Source: Icerya purchasi (lineage: Eukaryota; Arthropoda; Insecta; Hemiptera; Monophlebidae). From it: DNA of 64,000 nucleotides. The notes below the pieces were generated by a model. It had not been told where the DNA came from. It searched no databases and saw only the letters and a program-made list of their open reading frames with translations. Position 1 is the stretch's first letter; every line of letters begins with the position of its first letter. A program made the position numbers and the translations under genes. Positions 47,756 through 59,111 of the stretch are shown in pieces. The DNA lies in the NCBI GenBank assembly GCA_039619475.1, contig CM077115.1:512698815-512762814 (forward strand), in the 5' to 3' direction.

Positions 47756-48170
47756 ACATCTATTTTTCGGTATCGGTCGACCGTTGAAAAAACATGAACT
47801 ACGAATATGACGACTAAATATGATACACAATTAATTAAATTAAAAAAAAAAAAAAAAAAATTCAGCGATGGTAAAGAAAAACTGATTTTCTTTAAAAATC
47901 ATTTTTTCTCGTTATTTCCAAATTCTCTCGCCCTTCCGCCAGTGACCGCTTCAGCTGACCCTATCAGGTAGAGATCCTTTTTTATAGCTAGACGGTGATT
48001 GGCTACCCCAACCAGACAACAGGATTTCAAACATGCGCACATTCACGCCCGCATGACTATTTCTAAATTATGTTTCATTTTTATTTTATGTTTATATTAT
48101 TTTATATTTTATTTTATTTTTCTCTGAATTGTAGTTGTCCCGTGTAATGGATACATTACACTGCGTTGAT
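47756..48170 (+). repeat. Unclassified repeat R, copy 1
   Basis: Shares with copy 2 (48585-49480), in the same order: a left block ttcgg..cggtcgaccg, a gtgaccgc...cttc/gact block, tcaggtaga.atcctttttt, gattggct, a cgcgcacattc-like block, an A/T-rich stretch, and a right block (g/a)tgtaatgga(t/c)acattac that can form a small hairpin. It has a single word resembling the copy 2 minisatellite unit near 47867. An A tract lies at 47840-47859. The strand is arbitrary. Confidence 0.65.
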
Positions 48171-48584
48171 TCTGTTAATAATAATATGATTTCGCGAAAA
48201 ATAATTGGATTTAATTCGTATACGCTCTTGCAGCGTTGTTTTTCATCTTAAAAGTTTCAGAAAGAAAAAATGTTTTTATCGTTTTCAACCGTTTTGGGTA
48301 AACTCTAACTTCCAAAGTTTAAAAGTTGAACGCATTAAGGTGATATCGATGTAGACATATTATAGGTAAAATTTGAAATTAAGTTCTGCAGGTAACCACT
48401 GTAACGGTTCTAGACGTTAACTTGGTAGTCAGGGATGCCAACCACGAGGTTTTACGCTCGTGGATTTGATTTGTTTAGATTTTATTTAAGTTTATCAGAG
48501 AATGTTTTAATTTTTTTTTTATATGATTATGAACGGAAAACTATTTAATCGAAATTACTGAAAAATATATTAAGCAAAACTCAC

Positions 48585-49480
48585 ACCTATCTTTCGGGAC
48601 CGGTCGACCGCTGAAAAAACAATATTTAATCCGAAAATAGCGCAATTATAAATACACAACAATATATATGTAAAGTGAATATAAATGATACGTATCACTG
48701 TTGTCGGTGATCCGGGATCTATTGGTAGCGATTCGGCGGTCGGTTGAGTTGCAGAAATCGGAATCGGTCGAGGAAGATTTATCGAACACTTTCGTTAAGG
48801 ACCAGTTGCAAATCCGAATCCAAACTTTACCGAACAGCAAGAATCACTACTCGCGCCACTTCGATATTTACCGATAAATTTAACGAATGTCGTACGTAGT
48901 AAAAAGACGGCGACTTTTCCACGAGAAATCAAAACGGAAGTATTTCTACAAAATTAAAAACCGGAGCCTCTTCTACAGGTAAAACGGAACTTGACTCACT
49001 GTAAACAGCCACTGACTGACCTGACCGACGGTAAAACTGAGACTGACTCTTCGAAGGTAAAAACTGAGACTGACTGCTCGAAGGTAAAAACTGAGACCGA
49101 CTCCTCGAAGGTAAAAACTGAGACCGACTGCTCGAAGGTAAAAACTGAAACTGCCTGACCGAAGGTACAACTGAGACTCACTCTATAAGGCTGCCACTGC
49201 CTTTCTCACTAAAATCTTCATCTCGATTTTCCAAAATTTCGACCGCCTACTCGACCGTGACCGCTGGACTTGGCCGAATCAGGTAGATCCTTTTTGTTTC
49301 CTGCAGGATGCTGATTGGCTGGTCCCACCGACAACAGTTCCAGGCACGCGCACACTCGCACCCGCACCACACATTCCAAATTATTTTTATTTTTATTAAT
49401 TTTTTTATTTATTATTATTTTTATACAAATATATATGACCCATGTAATGGACACATTATACCATAAAAATACTTATTTTT
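48585..49480 (+). repeat. Unclassified repeat R, copy 2, with internal minisatellite
   Basis: Longer homologue of copy 1. The left block ccggtcgaccgctgaaaaaa lies at about 48600 and the right block catgtaatggacacatta at about 49440. Between them, 48978-49186 is a minisatellite absent from copy 1. No coding sequence was identified beyond frames created by the minisatellite. Confidence 0.65.
48978..49186. repeat. 27-bp minisatellite
   Basis: Clear units start at 49026, 49052, 49079, 49106, 49133 and 49160, mostly 27 bp, with consensus cgaaggtaaaaactgaga then cygactgct. Degenerate units lie at 48978-49025. Because 27 is a multiple of three, the minus strand has two open frames of nine-residue repeats (TFEQSVSVF or FYLRAVSLS). 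These are probably by-products of the repeat. Confidence 0.9.
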
Positions 49481-50279
49481 TCGATTATTAACTAAAAATA
49501 TTCGTATACAATTTATTTATGAAAACAAGAGGATATTAGAGATCGAAGCGGATCATTAAATTTTTTACTAATCCAAATATACAGGGTTTGCTTTCCGATT
49601 TATCCATTTTTCAATGACAAAAAAAAATTACCGCGCCCCCTCCCACACTCGTTTGTCGTAACAGTAGAGATCGCGTATAAATACCGCGGTCTGAAATTCA
49701 CTAGGTATATAGCATGTTGAGAAATCGTTAGATTAAATTGTCGCTAGAGTCGGATTTTCCTTTGTCCTCTCGTCCTGTTTTCCACGTTTAATAGAAAAAT
49801 TATTGCTTCGGTGGTACTTTTGGAGACAGTGCAGCGAAACGACTTTTATTTCAGGCTGTCCGCCGTATACATTTCCGCGCTTTGTAAGGAACCTTCAAAC
49901 GGGCAACGTACGTGATAAAAATTTGCATTAATGGCTAAAGCGAGAGCACGAGCTGGAAATTTTTTAACGAGCTGTGCAATAAAATTTCAGCACCTGCAGA
50001 TTTGAAAAGTTTTCGGAAAATATAAAGAAAGGTATTGCGATTATTATGATAATAGGACAAAGAGAGGGTAGATGTGTCATGCTCGCCGCGTAAAACTCTA
50101 TTCTTCGCTCCAGTCACCGGGGATAATAATAGCAATAAGAAGAAGAAGAGGAGGAAGAAGAAGAAGAAGAAGAATGATAATAGTATTGCGAAAACCGATG
50201 GTAATGATGAAAAACTAGATATTATTATTGTGAGAAAGAACTTCTAGATGAACACGGGATAGTCGATTAGCGGACGGCC
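49481..50279. other. No gene seen; (GAA)n near the right end
   Basis: AT-rich spacer. Purine-rich gaa/gga trinucleotide repeat at 50136-50173. Confidence 0.6.
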
Positions 50280-51130
50280 AGCAGCAGCCTCGTGCAGCTC
50301 TTACGTCAGAGAATAGGAAAGAGTGGCCTGTCTGTATGTGTGTGCCGGAGTCGCTCTGCTGCTCCACTTTATCATTGCGAAAAGAGCCACGACTTCAAAT
50401 TAGATTTCCGACTGAATCATTTCAGCTTTGTTAGTCATTCGACTGAAAAATTCTTAAGTCTGCACTTTTTTCAGCTACTGGTCCATCCTCTGGCTGGCTG
50501 GCTGGCTGGCAGCTCTGGAACTTTAGTCGCCTGTTTCTCTTTCTCATTCATACCGTCTGCGAACATGATTATGATTGCCCGTCTCTTCATTTACCGGATT
50601 TTCATAATACCTTTCCGTCTTCGCCTCTCTCCGGACGTCTATAATAATTCGAACGTCTCGCCAGATGTCTTGAATACGAATTATCGTCGCCGTCGTCGCT
50701 GATGCCGCTGCTGAGACGACAATATTTTTAATAAATTTCTTGGCGCTTTCCAGATTTTCCCTGAATCTTTTCCACTTCGATTCGTACCGGCGACATCGCC
50801 GGCTTCTTCTCGCGCGCACTTGTCTGTTTTTAACATTCACCGACTGTGCAACTCTAAACGGCGAAATTTATCTCGCACCGTTCATTTTCTAAGCCAATAA
50901 GTAAATTGTTATTTAAGGGAAAACGACGCTCATCTTACTCCGCACTTAATTATACCTCGGCGACGGCCGTCTATAGCGCCATTCGACCGTTTAATCGGAT
51001 CACGCGCATTGCAGCTGTTCGCAACCGTTGTTTAAAGTGTGCCCTTCTGTCCGCCGAAATCGGCTCTAATCAGTCGTCTAGATGGAACGCGATTATCGAG
51101 ATTATTCGCTCTGATTTCGATTGATTTTGA
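50280..51130. other. Relatively GC- and CpG-rich segment
   Basis: Contrasts with its surroundings: many CpGs, a (tggc)n run at 50503-50518, and ttacgtca (CRE/ATF-like octamer) at 50303. ORFs occur on both strands (50292-50702 plus, 50544-50840 minus) but no motif is recognisable. It could be the promoter or 5' exon of a host gene; no gene body was identified on either side. Confidence 0.4.
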
Positions 51131-51687
51131 TTTCGATTTTAATTAAAAATCAGCGGTGGCCATAATTCGACTTGTGTTTGCTTTTTCCTCTATTTCATCA
51201 CCTTTCGACAATGTTCTATCGTTTGTTTTCATAATAAGAATCTCGTCTTCGAAAAGAGTATTTTTGTAACGTAATCGGATCAAAAAAAAAAATGAACACG
51301 TCATCAGACACCATATTCGTAGATGATAAACATAAATAATTTTAATCACGTCGTAAAAGAACATATATGTATATAATAATGCAGGGGGGGGGGCATTATT
51401 AAGGGGAACGCGATTGGTTGTTATTAAAGTACCCTAATTTATCCACGCATGTCCAATTTCGATGGAAACCACGTTGCAAACGTGTATTCATATTATTAGG
51501 CTCTATCGAAACAGATTACAACACTGTGTTCATCGTTAGACAACTCTAACCATTTTTCTTTTAAATTAGTACTATAACTTTTTTTTCACGCGTTTCAGTA
51601 GAAAATTCACTGTTATTGAGCGTAACTACTGTATGGAATAATTTTTCACTAATTAAACTGATACTCTCATTTTAAGGCTCTGCTGTC
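51131..51687. other. No gene seen
   Basis: AT-rich spacer with a G run at 51384-51393. Confidence 0.6.
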
Positions 51688-51695
51688 AGGCTATT
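51688..51695. repeat. Probable left target-site duplication of A5
   Basis: aggctatt, identical to 52502-52509. The last bases merge with the poly-T tract, so the true length is unclear. Confidence 0.5.
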
Positions 51696-52501
51696 TTTTT
51701 TTTTTTTTTTTTTTTTTGGGTTCGTCAACCAACTTTACCCAGAAACAAAAGGTAAGGAAAGAAGTCGGTTATATTTTGATCCGATCAGGAATTTTATCTA
51801 AAAAGGAACAAATAGCAGGAATAATTAGTGAGGAAGGAAAGGACAGGATACAGGAAGCACAATAAGGGGTAGGAAGTCCAGGATTAAGCAAATAAGAATA
51901 TAAGGCAGAACGCTCCACAGAGAGAGATGAACACTGGAGAAACACATGATCGGCGTCGCAAATAACTACATCATCCAGATGGAGAGGACAGTGTGGAGAA
52001 GAAATCAAGGAAAAACGAAATCTGGAGGAAGGCAACAAAGAATGTCCAAAGCGCATACGAACAATGGAAACAACATCAGAACGCCGAAGGGAGGGATGCA
52101 AAAGAAACCATGAATACGCAGGAAGAGTAGGCTGAATAGACAGATGAAATGAATAATTATTAGAAAAGGAGGAAACGTAAATATCCGATACCATGATCTG
52201 ATATGGAAGCGTTTACAAATTGATAGGTATCGGATGGAATTTTATTTAAAAAAAGGACGAGAGGAGCACGAACAGCCCGTGTACCAAAGAATATCAGCCG
52301 CTTCAATACCAAATATGCCCGAATGGCCAGGTACTCGCAGCAGATCAATATTGACTGAATGGAGATAGGAAAGATTGTGAATGAGTGAACGTATACGGAG
52401 GACAACAAAGTGTCATACGAATGATCAGGAAGGGGAGAGGATATGGCTTGAAAGGCGCTCAAAGAGTCAGAGATAATTAAAAATTTAGAAGAAAATCGAT
52501 T
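51693..52501 (-). mobile_element. Family A LINE copy A5, minus strand, 5'-truncated
   Basis: Poly-T (51693-51717), then the family signature (gggttcgtcaaccaacttta, cccagaaac), then ORF2 C-terminus and the end of RNase H on the minus strand. Truncated within RNase H (ISDS motif near 52470). An 8-bp direct repeat aggctatt lies at both edges. Confidence 0.85.
51769..52490 (-). pseudogene. Family A RNase H end and C-terminus (A5)
   Basis: From the high end: FLIISDSLSAFQAISSPLPDH (RNase H third acidic block), then YLAIRAYLVLKRLIF in place of VPGHSGISGNEKADSLA, showing substitutions and a shift. Then the 51769-52194 frame: SDIYVSSFSNNYSFHLSIQP, HPSLRRSDVVSIVRMRFGHS, and VICDADHVFLQCSSLSVERS, the cysteine/histidine C-terminal region, ending at a natural stop. 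One frameshift near 52180 separates the two frames. Close to the intact copy at 61117-62646. Confidence 0.8.
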
Positions 52502-52834
52502 AGGCTATTATTATAACGTTCCTCAACATTTTTTAAAAAGGTTTTTTTTTCTTTTTTTTTTTATTCAATAGATGATTTTTCAGAAAACTCCGGGCCAAAT
52601 ATACTCAACCTATTTTGGGAAATTGTTGGTCGGAATCTATTTTACTTCTCTATTGATCTTAGTAAAAATAATAGAGAGGTTCTGCTTTTTATATGTCTTA
52701 CTGAAATATAATGAAGAAAAAAAAATTACGCTGCCTCGTTTCTCCACATGACAATTACTAAATTTTTATTATTCGCCATTAGGTAAAATTTTTCAGAGAA
52801 TTTACTTATTCTAAGTGACATCAAAAAAGCTGCT

Positions 52835-53420
52835 TAATGTCTCTTCTATTTAACTTTAAGGCACCCCTGCTTACTCTTAAAATAAGATCATACTTGATTG
52901 AATTAGCGAAAAAGCGGGTTAATATAAAACTAGTGTGGATTCCGGCTCATGTGAGTATAAATGGTAATGAGATAGTGGATAAAACATCAAAATCAACGGC
53001 TGATGAGGTTGCTTCACTAATTCCAAAATTCCCTAGCAAACATCTTCTATATTTCATTAAGTTTGCTCACTAATAATGTTGGAATTCTACTTAGTACAAT
53101 CCATATAAATCAAAATTATATAAATCTATTCAACCATAAATATATATCCCTAGATCATTGTGGTATGTTCCGAAGAGGAGTTAACAATCCTCGGAAATTT
53201 ATAGAGTGACGATATGTTACGATTTGGAGTTAACAGATTACCGTATTCTATGGTATAAGTAGGGGCTTAATCAGTCCCCTTCTTGTCCACAACCAGATGA
53301 TCGAGATAAGTTGGCAGACGTGGACCATTTCTTTTTCGAATGCAGCCGATACAGAAACCCTCAAACAATGTTATTATATAATTCATTGATTAAACCTAAA
53401 AGAAGATTTTTCATGTAAAA
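52835..53420 (+). pseudogene. LINE RNase H end and C-terminus, third family
   Basis: The frame at 52837-53073 reads KIRSYLIELAKKRVNIKLVW, then IPAHVSINGNEIVDKTSKSTA, the final RNase H block (WIPAHxxIxGNExVDxxAK) with its Asp kept. Further on (about 53290-53380) comes PQPDDRDKLADVDHFFFECS RYR, a cysteine-containing C-terminus. The sequence differs from family A and LINE B. Both ends are eroded. An A-rich stretch at 53557-53581 may be its tail. Confidence 0.65.
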
Positions 53421-54407
53421 CAAGTTCGCTCTTGACTACAAATAATATCGCCTTATACTGGATTTCATATTCATTTATAATGTCTTCAAAAATTGTAATT
53501 TAACCTTGCTCTAATATAATGGCCAATAAGAGTTGCATATAAGCCCCCCCCCAAAAAAAATAAATTAAAAAAAAATAAAACGTTGATACACCGATGCATG
53601 TTTTTGTTTTTTTTACATGTAAAAATTTAATGTGGTCAGCGGTAGTGGAAACCGTTCAAAAATGTCGTTTTTTTTGTTGTTTTTTTTTTTAGCCTGAACA
53701 AATACAATTTTCATTTTGCCAGAAGTATATTCTCTTGTAAAATCGGTCCAAGCATTATTACTTTATTTAAACTGGAATTTTTTTTGATTTTATTTGACTT
53801 CCTTGAAACGTTAAAGAATTGTTTCCGATTTTTCTTTCAGCCGTTAAAATCGTATTATGGGGGGAATGTTCTTCTTCTTCAGAGGTCAAATAATATAGGT
53901 TTTTCTATGGTGAATAATATCTTACGTTTAGCGAAAACAAAAAAAAAAAACGAAAAAATTTACGGAACGAAAAATAAAATACACAGAATACACTGCGATA
54001 AACGACTCGAAATAAAACGCGATCGTCGTCTTGCGCACTAATATTTGGAACGAAAATCAAGGTAGCGGAAATAATACGAAATAGAAATTTATATTGGCAT
54101 TTTAATAACAGAAGAACACGAACAGTTCTCGCCTAAAGCGAAAATTTCACCTTCTGCGACAAAAATAGTATTCCACATTTTTCGCGAAAACTCATTGACG
54201 ACTGCAAATGGCATATCGTTTTCGGTGCTTTCTTTCATCGTTTAATTAGTATGGTCTCCCTGTATTAATATGACAGAGAAAAAATATGACCGCTGATGAA
54301 AAATCCGGCCGGCGGCAGCTGTGAACTGGCATCGACGAGTTTTTTTGTTTTTTTGTTCACGTAGGATCAAAAGACGATTTTCATTAAGTACATTTATAAA
54401 AACTTTT
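53421..54407. other. No supported gene
   Basis: AT-rich spacer including the A-rich stretch at 53557-53581. The ORF at 53784-54041 has no motif. Confidence 0.5.
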
Positions 54408-54532
54408 GAAGCTACTTCTCGGCCGAGTCGATCTCAATTCTTCGTGCAATTCATTTCATGTCCTCTAAAAGTGGGGTTCACAAATTCCTGATTGTTTCTG
54501 ATTCCAAAGGCGTTCTTTAAGCCATCTCCTCT
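54408..54532 (+). pseudogene. Family A RNase H fragment, out of order
   Basis: Reads YFSAESISILRAIHFMSSKS, then GVHKFLIVSDSKGVL, stop, AISSP. It aligns with FTAELMAILRSIIFISS and FLIISDSMSALQAISS of the intact copy, so it holds the second and third acidic residues of RNase H (Glu in AES, Asp in SDS). Confidence 0.75.
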
Positions 54533-54534
54533 CC

Positions 54535-55578
54535 TCCTTCTCTATGCTTCCGACGGTATCATCCTCTCTATTCGATCTCTTGTCTCCTCTTTGTTCTCGT
54601 CCCGCTCCATTCTCATAGACTTTCTTTCTTCTGCCAATAAGGAGCTTAATTCCTCCCTTGCTATTTTGGAATTATCGTTGTCTTCTCTTCATCTTTCTAT
54701 TTCCCCTGAGAAGTCTGCCTCTGTAGTTTTTACATTTCGTTCTTTTAACCGTTCCTTAATTAACCTTTCCCTGTGTCAACACCCTATCCCTCTAGTTAAC
54801 TCTTTCTCCTACCTTGGTGTCATTCTTAATGGTAATTTATCTTTTTGCGATCATATCAACTATCTATGTACATCGGCTCTCAAGAGATTAAATTTCCTAA
54901 AAGCGTTGTCCCCCCCCGGAAATGGGGTGGCGATCCGTATATTCTCCTCATACTTTATAGATCCATTATTCTTTCTAAATTAGACTATTGTTATTTTCTT
55001 TATGCCAGTGCTCCCAAATCCCTCCTTACCAAACTTGATCGCATCCAAAAGTCTTGTCTTCGCCTCTGTATTGGTGCTCTGAATTCTTCTCCAACTCCTG
55101 CTCTCCTGGCCGAAACTGGCTTCCTTCCTCTACTTATTCGAAGAACTTATCTCGGTGAAAGATTTATGATTAAACGTCTTCATATTCCTCACTCGAAACT
55201 CGTGAATTCCTATCAATATATTCTGGACAACTGGCTTTTCTCTCCTAGAAAAATTCCAATCCTTTCACACATATCCTCCCGACTTGTCCTATTTTCTCAC
55301 TTTATCCTCTCCTATAACAAATCTCCGTACTTCACTTACAACTTCGTAGAACTGTCGTTTTTTCTCAAGCTATCTTAAATTTGACCTGTGATGTAAATCA
55401 CCTCCTATTCAAATGCTCATCTATCTCCTCAGAACGCGCAGTTCTTTATTCTAATTTGCTTGGCCTTGGCCTTCCGACCCCTTACTGTGCCCACTACATT
55501 CTTGCTCTTCCTTCTCTTTCTGTTGTTCCTATATTGGCTATCTTTATTTCTTCTGTTTCTAATCGCTTCCTGATTTAA
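54535..55578 (+). pseudogene. Family A RT palm-thumb joined to C-terminus (A6)
   Basis: Frame 1 (to 54983) starts LLLLYASDGIILSIRSL, where the YADD box reads YASD with one extra residue. Then ELNSSLAILELSLSSLHLSI and SYLGVILNGNLSF. A frameshift at the C run near 54911 leads to frame 2: GGDPYILLILYRSIILSKLD, IQKSCLRLCIGALNSSPTPA, then SPRKIPILSHISSRL. At about 55375 it jumps straight to CDVNHLLFKCSSISSERAVL, the C-terminal knuckle, skipping RNase H. It ends at a natural stop at 55578. Confidence 0.8.
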
Positions 55579-55672
55579 CTTTCAAGTCCCTACGTTTCAT
55601 TATTTGTTAGTCCTTTGTGCCGGGTAAATGTCCTGAGTTGACGCGCCCAAAGAAAAAAAAAAAAAAAAAAAA

Positions 55673-56320
55673 GACTTTCTATGTATTCCAATATTGAGGG
55701 CAATGACTCAGCTGACTCTTTAGCTCGTTCAGCCGTCCGCAATGGTCCTTTCTTCGACTCTTTCCCTTCCTCAGACATTCTTTCTCTATCACGCTCTAAT
55801 CATTCCAGACTTTGGTTGAACATGTATCCCCATCTTTATTCTCTAATCATTATTCATACTACCGTCTTATTCAACCGGGTTTTCCTGCCTTGGTTTCATT
55901 CTATTCCTGTCTGTCGTCATTCCACGGTTATTTCTTTAATTAAAATCAGAATCAATCATGCTCTACTCCCTTATTCTCGCTTTCGTTTTTCTTTAGCTCT
56001 TTCTCCTTTCTGCTCTCTTCACGCTTCTGAGCCTTCTTGTATTTGTGATTCAAATCATATCCTATTCGAATGTTATGCCCTTTCTAATGAACGATCCTTT
56101 CTTTACGCCCTACTTTTAGTTTTCGTTCTTCCTACTACTCCCTTTAACGCTACCTATATTCTTTCCTTTCCATTGCCTTCAGTTATTCCGTTGCTGCTGT
56201 CCTTTGTCTTTTCCATTTCTAACCGCCTGGCTATTTAGTTATATCTCTTAATTTTTCATGTTGTTGGGTCAAGGCCGCTGGCGCGTCCAGGGTAGGAGGA
56301 AAAAAACGAAAAAAAAAACT
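55673..56320 (+). mobile_element. Family A LINE copy, 5'-truncated, abutting A6 poly-A
   Basis: Begins immediately after the A6 poly-A tail, inside RNase H, and ends with ttgttgggtcaaggccgctg, gcgcgtccagggtagg and an A-rich tail. It appears to have inserted into or next to the A6 poly-A tract. Its 3' end is nearly identical to the scrap at 24098-24236. Confidence 0.85.
55681..56238 (+). CDS. Family A ORF2 C-terminal fragment
   Basis: Open 185-codon frame without a native start: GNDSADSLARSAVRNG, the last RNase H acidic block (Asp in ADSLAR), then the spacer region, VISLIKIRINHALLPYSRFR, and CICDSNHILFECYALSNERS (the C-x-H-x-C knuckle), ending LLSFVFSISNRLAI and stop. Uninterrupted, so younger than neighbouring copies of the family. 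Confidence 0.8.
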   Translation: MYSNIEGNDSADSLARSAVRNGPFFDSFPSSDILSLSRSNHSRLWLNMYPHLYSLIIIHTTVLFNRVFLPWFHSIPVCRHSTVISLIKIRINHALLPYSRFRFSLALSPFCSLHASEPSCICDSNHILFECYALSNERSFLYALLLVFVLPTTPFNATYILSFPLPSVIPLLLSFVFSISNRLAI

Positions 56321-57414
56321 TATGAAGCTAAATGTGTCGCCATGTCGATTATAATTTTTTGTCGGAATAATCGATATCATTTAAAACAGAATCATTTAAC
56401 ATATTGTTTGTTAAATAGTAATAATTGCGATTAAAATAAGTCCGGGACAAAAAAAAAAAAAAAATAAATATTGGGAACAAAATACAAATATAATAAACAC
56501 ATTTAAATTTATAAACGACATTGTATACTACTTAGAAATGCTTTCGAGCATAGATGATTAGCTAAAAATTAATAATACAAAAATAAAACCGCAGCAAGTT
56601 TTGTATTCGGAACAAACTCTAAAAACGACCGATTTGATGTTACTACCGGTAGAAATTAGCATAAAGTTTATATAGTTCTTCTAGTTTCAACAGTATTTGT
56701 CTTCCTGTGGTCTGTCGCTGTAACCGATTTTCTCTATATTTATTAAATTAAAAATATGACTGATAAATTTTGAAACAACTACTCTATTTTCGAGACGATA
56801 CAAATAACCACCCCATTCGATAACAGTTTTTGTTTTTTTTTTGTTTTGTTTTTTGTTTTTTTTTTTTGATAATTAAAATTATTTATAGAATAAAAAGTGC
56901 TTGGAATTTATAAAAATTCAGTTTATACAATATCGCAAGAAGTATTGCGAGTCGACTGGTTGCGGGATTCGCGTGAATTTGTTGCCTCCGTTATTTTTTT
57001 CCGATCCTGATCATTTAATTAGCCTATCTAGAACAAAAGCCGGAAAGTAAGAAAATACTCGTTACAGTTATGAAGACAAAATATCGAAATTAGTCGAAAT
57101 ACTTTTTTGTCAGCCAGTCGTGATATTTTTATTTCCCTATCGAGTACGATATTAGCAATTGGATTACACAATTAAGACGAAACTTACGACAAGTAAAAAA
57201 ATAAAAATTCTTAAGAGATTACTTCCACTAGAAATAATTTAATACAGTAATTTAAAAAGGAAACATTTTTGCGATAAAAGAAGTCGATTTTTATATGTTT
57301 TATGACGGTGATTTATGAATAATATTAATTCGGATACGTAAGTTAACTTTTTTGGTGATATCCACGTGAATTCGAGCTCAATCGAAGTAATAGAATACTT
57401 TTAACATCTTATAA
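56321..57414. other. No gene seen
   Basis: AT-rich spacer with T-rich tracts near 56829-56868. Confidence 0.6.
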
Positions 57415-57485
57415 CAAGTGAAGTGGAAAAAGCTTTTAATTCAGTCAAGTTGAGCAAAGCTCCAGGTTTAGATGAATTGAACTAT
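57415..57485 (+). pseudogene. Short LINE RT N-terminal remnant
   Basis: Reads EVEKAFNSVKLSKAPGLDELNY, which resembles the start of LINE RT (xxVxxAIxxLKxxKAPGxDGI). Only about 22 codons match. The family cannot be told. Confidence 0.4.
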
Positions 57486-57594
57486 TAAGATTACTAGACA
57501 ACAACGGCCTACGGAAAATTCATAATCGGATACGCGTATGTATAGAATGTGCGGGAACGGTCGGTACGCTTTGCTTTGGATGACTTTAATTAGC

Positions 57595-58706
57595 GCTGAC
57601 GACATCCTTTGTCCCAGAATGATGAACAGTACTTTTCTACTATCCTTCTCATTTTTTTATAAATCCTTTATTTGTCCTACCTGCAGGTCGTATCTTTCAA
57701 AATTAGATCGCACTCAAAATACCTGTCTTCGTCTCTTGTCCTCTGCGTTTTGAGATGAACCCCAGTTGCGGCTATTCTTGCTGAATCCCATATTCTTCTT
57801 CTCATCATTTATAGATATCCCCTATTTTGTAGGTTATTGACTAAGCGCCTGCCTCTATATATTCCTCTTCACTTGTTTCTTCTTACTCCTTCATCCTTCA
57901 TAAATGGCGGTTTACCCCCTAATAAAACTCCAATTTTATCTTCCTTATATTTCTGTTCGTCTTCTTCAATTCTCGCCGCTTGCTTATAGTCAAGATAAAC
58001 TTCCTAATTTCTCTTTCAGTTTTCCCAGTTTCTTTCATCCTGTTAACTGTCTTTACCGTTCTGTTTTCTCATCCTCAACGTGTCGCCAGATTTGAATTTC
58101 CCAATGCTTTAGGTTCTCTTTTTCCCACACTTAATCTTGCCTTTTTTGTTTTGTTTTAAATTATTCCGGGTCTTTTAAACTTTCTTCTTTCTGTTCAATT
58201 TTCTATCCGGTATCTACTGTTATTCTACGCGCTATCATTGGTTTTCCATAATGTTATAATCTTGGATTCTAACGGTGTTCAGCATACTCTATCACATTTT
58301 CCTGCTCCCTCTTTCGGCTATGTAATAATACTTCTCATGCCCTCCGTCATCCGTGATCTTTTCCTTCTTCATTCGATCGAGATCAATCTTCTGTGCATTC
58401 TTGGCCATGTAGACATTAAGCGGGATAAGTTAGATTCATTAGATCGTTCGTCCATTTCCAGTGACAGATTTTTGGGCACCTTTTCAGCAGCTCTTAATAT
58501 CGCTCTTCTTTCCTCAAATGACTCATTTCAAAACCATAGCTCAACTACTAATTCTTGTTCATTTTCTAATCCTGCCTCCTTTTACCTCTCTAGTCAGCCA
58601 TCTCACCCTCTCTGACCATGGTTTTCTAAATACTTGCTCTCTCTTAAATTTCGGCTATTTTTTCGCCTTCACTTTAATCATAGACTCCTTCCTATATTCA
58701 TTTTCT
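57595..58706 (+). mobile_element. Family A LINE copy A9, truncated at both ends
   Basis: Starts at the RT active site (SADDILCPRM), with most of the rest of the palm deleted, then the thumb (YLSKLDRTQNTCLRL), connector and RNase H (SNGVQ...LDSLDRSS). It stops at about 58706 without a C-terminal knuckle, signature or poly-A. It shares about 400 bp of near-identical sequence with A8 (21660-22060, minus strand). Confidence 0.75.
58238..58620 (+). pseudogene. Family A RNase H fragment (A9)
   Basis: A 125-codon frame, NVIILDSNGVQHTL, then HSIEINLLCILGHVDIKRDK, then LDSLDRSSISSDRFLGTF. It aligns with FLIISDSMSALQAIS and LLWVPGHSGISGNEKADSL of the intact copy. The Asp of the third block and the His in GH are kept. 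GNEKADSLAR has become RDKLDSLDR, exactly as in A8, so the two copies share the same derived changes. Confidence 0.75.
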
Positions 58707-59111
58707 TGCACGCAAAGGAACTATTGAATTGTTATCAGCGGTCCTGTGTAAGAATTATTTTATTTTTAATCGTCCAGTTTCAGTGCAATGAGCAGATGCT
58801 TCACGCTTTGGAGACGTGGTTTTCCTTATTTTATTTTTACCGTTTGTTCTACGATTTCTTTTGTTTCTTTTTCTCCACGATAGACAAATGAAAGTGGGAT
58901 ATATTAATTTAAATAATTACGCTTAAACGCGTTCCAAATTAGTGATATCGTTATAATTAATATCAATTTAAAAGACCTAGAAAATACTTAATTATTTGTT
59001 AAGAAAACAAAAAAAAAAGCAGAAAACAAATTATTGACCTGTTCTGGAGGCATCGACATTCTCATCTATGATTTAAAATTGAAAGAAACAATGATACAAT
59101 TTAATGATATT
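58707..59111. other. No gene seen
   Basis: AT-rich spacer. Confidence 0.6.

Larger units (their letters stand above)
54408..55672 (+). mobile_element. Family A LINE copy A6, rearranged
   Basis: Domain order is abnormal. An RNase H fragment (54408-54532) precedes an RT-thumb block (54535-55375), which is joined directly to the ORF2 C-terminus (about 55378-55578) without RNase H between. It ends with the variant signature (gggtaaatgtcctgagttga, cgcgccc) and about 20 A. Either a small truncated copy sits in front of an internally deleted one, or the element was rearranged. Confidence 0.8.

Noticed and set aside
49000..49181. Protein with nine-residue repeats on the minus strand
   Set aside because: Both open frames follow from a 27-bp minisatellite whose period is a multiple of three. 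No start context or flanking coding sequence.
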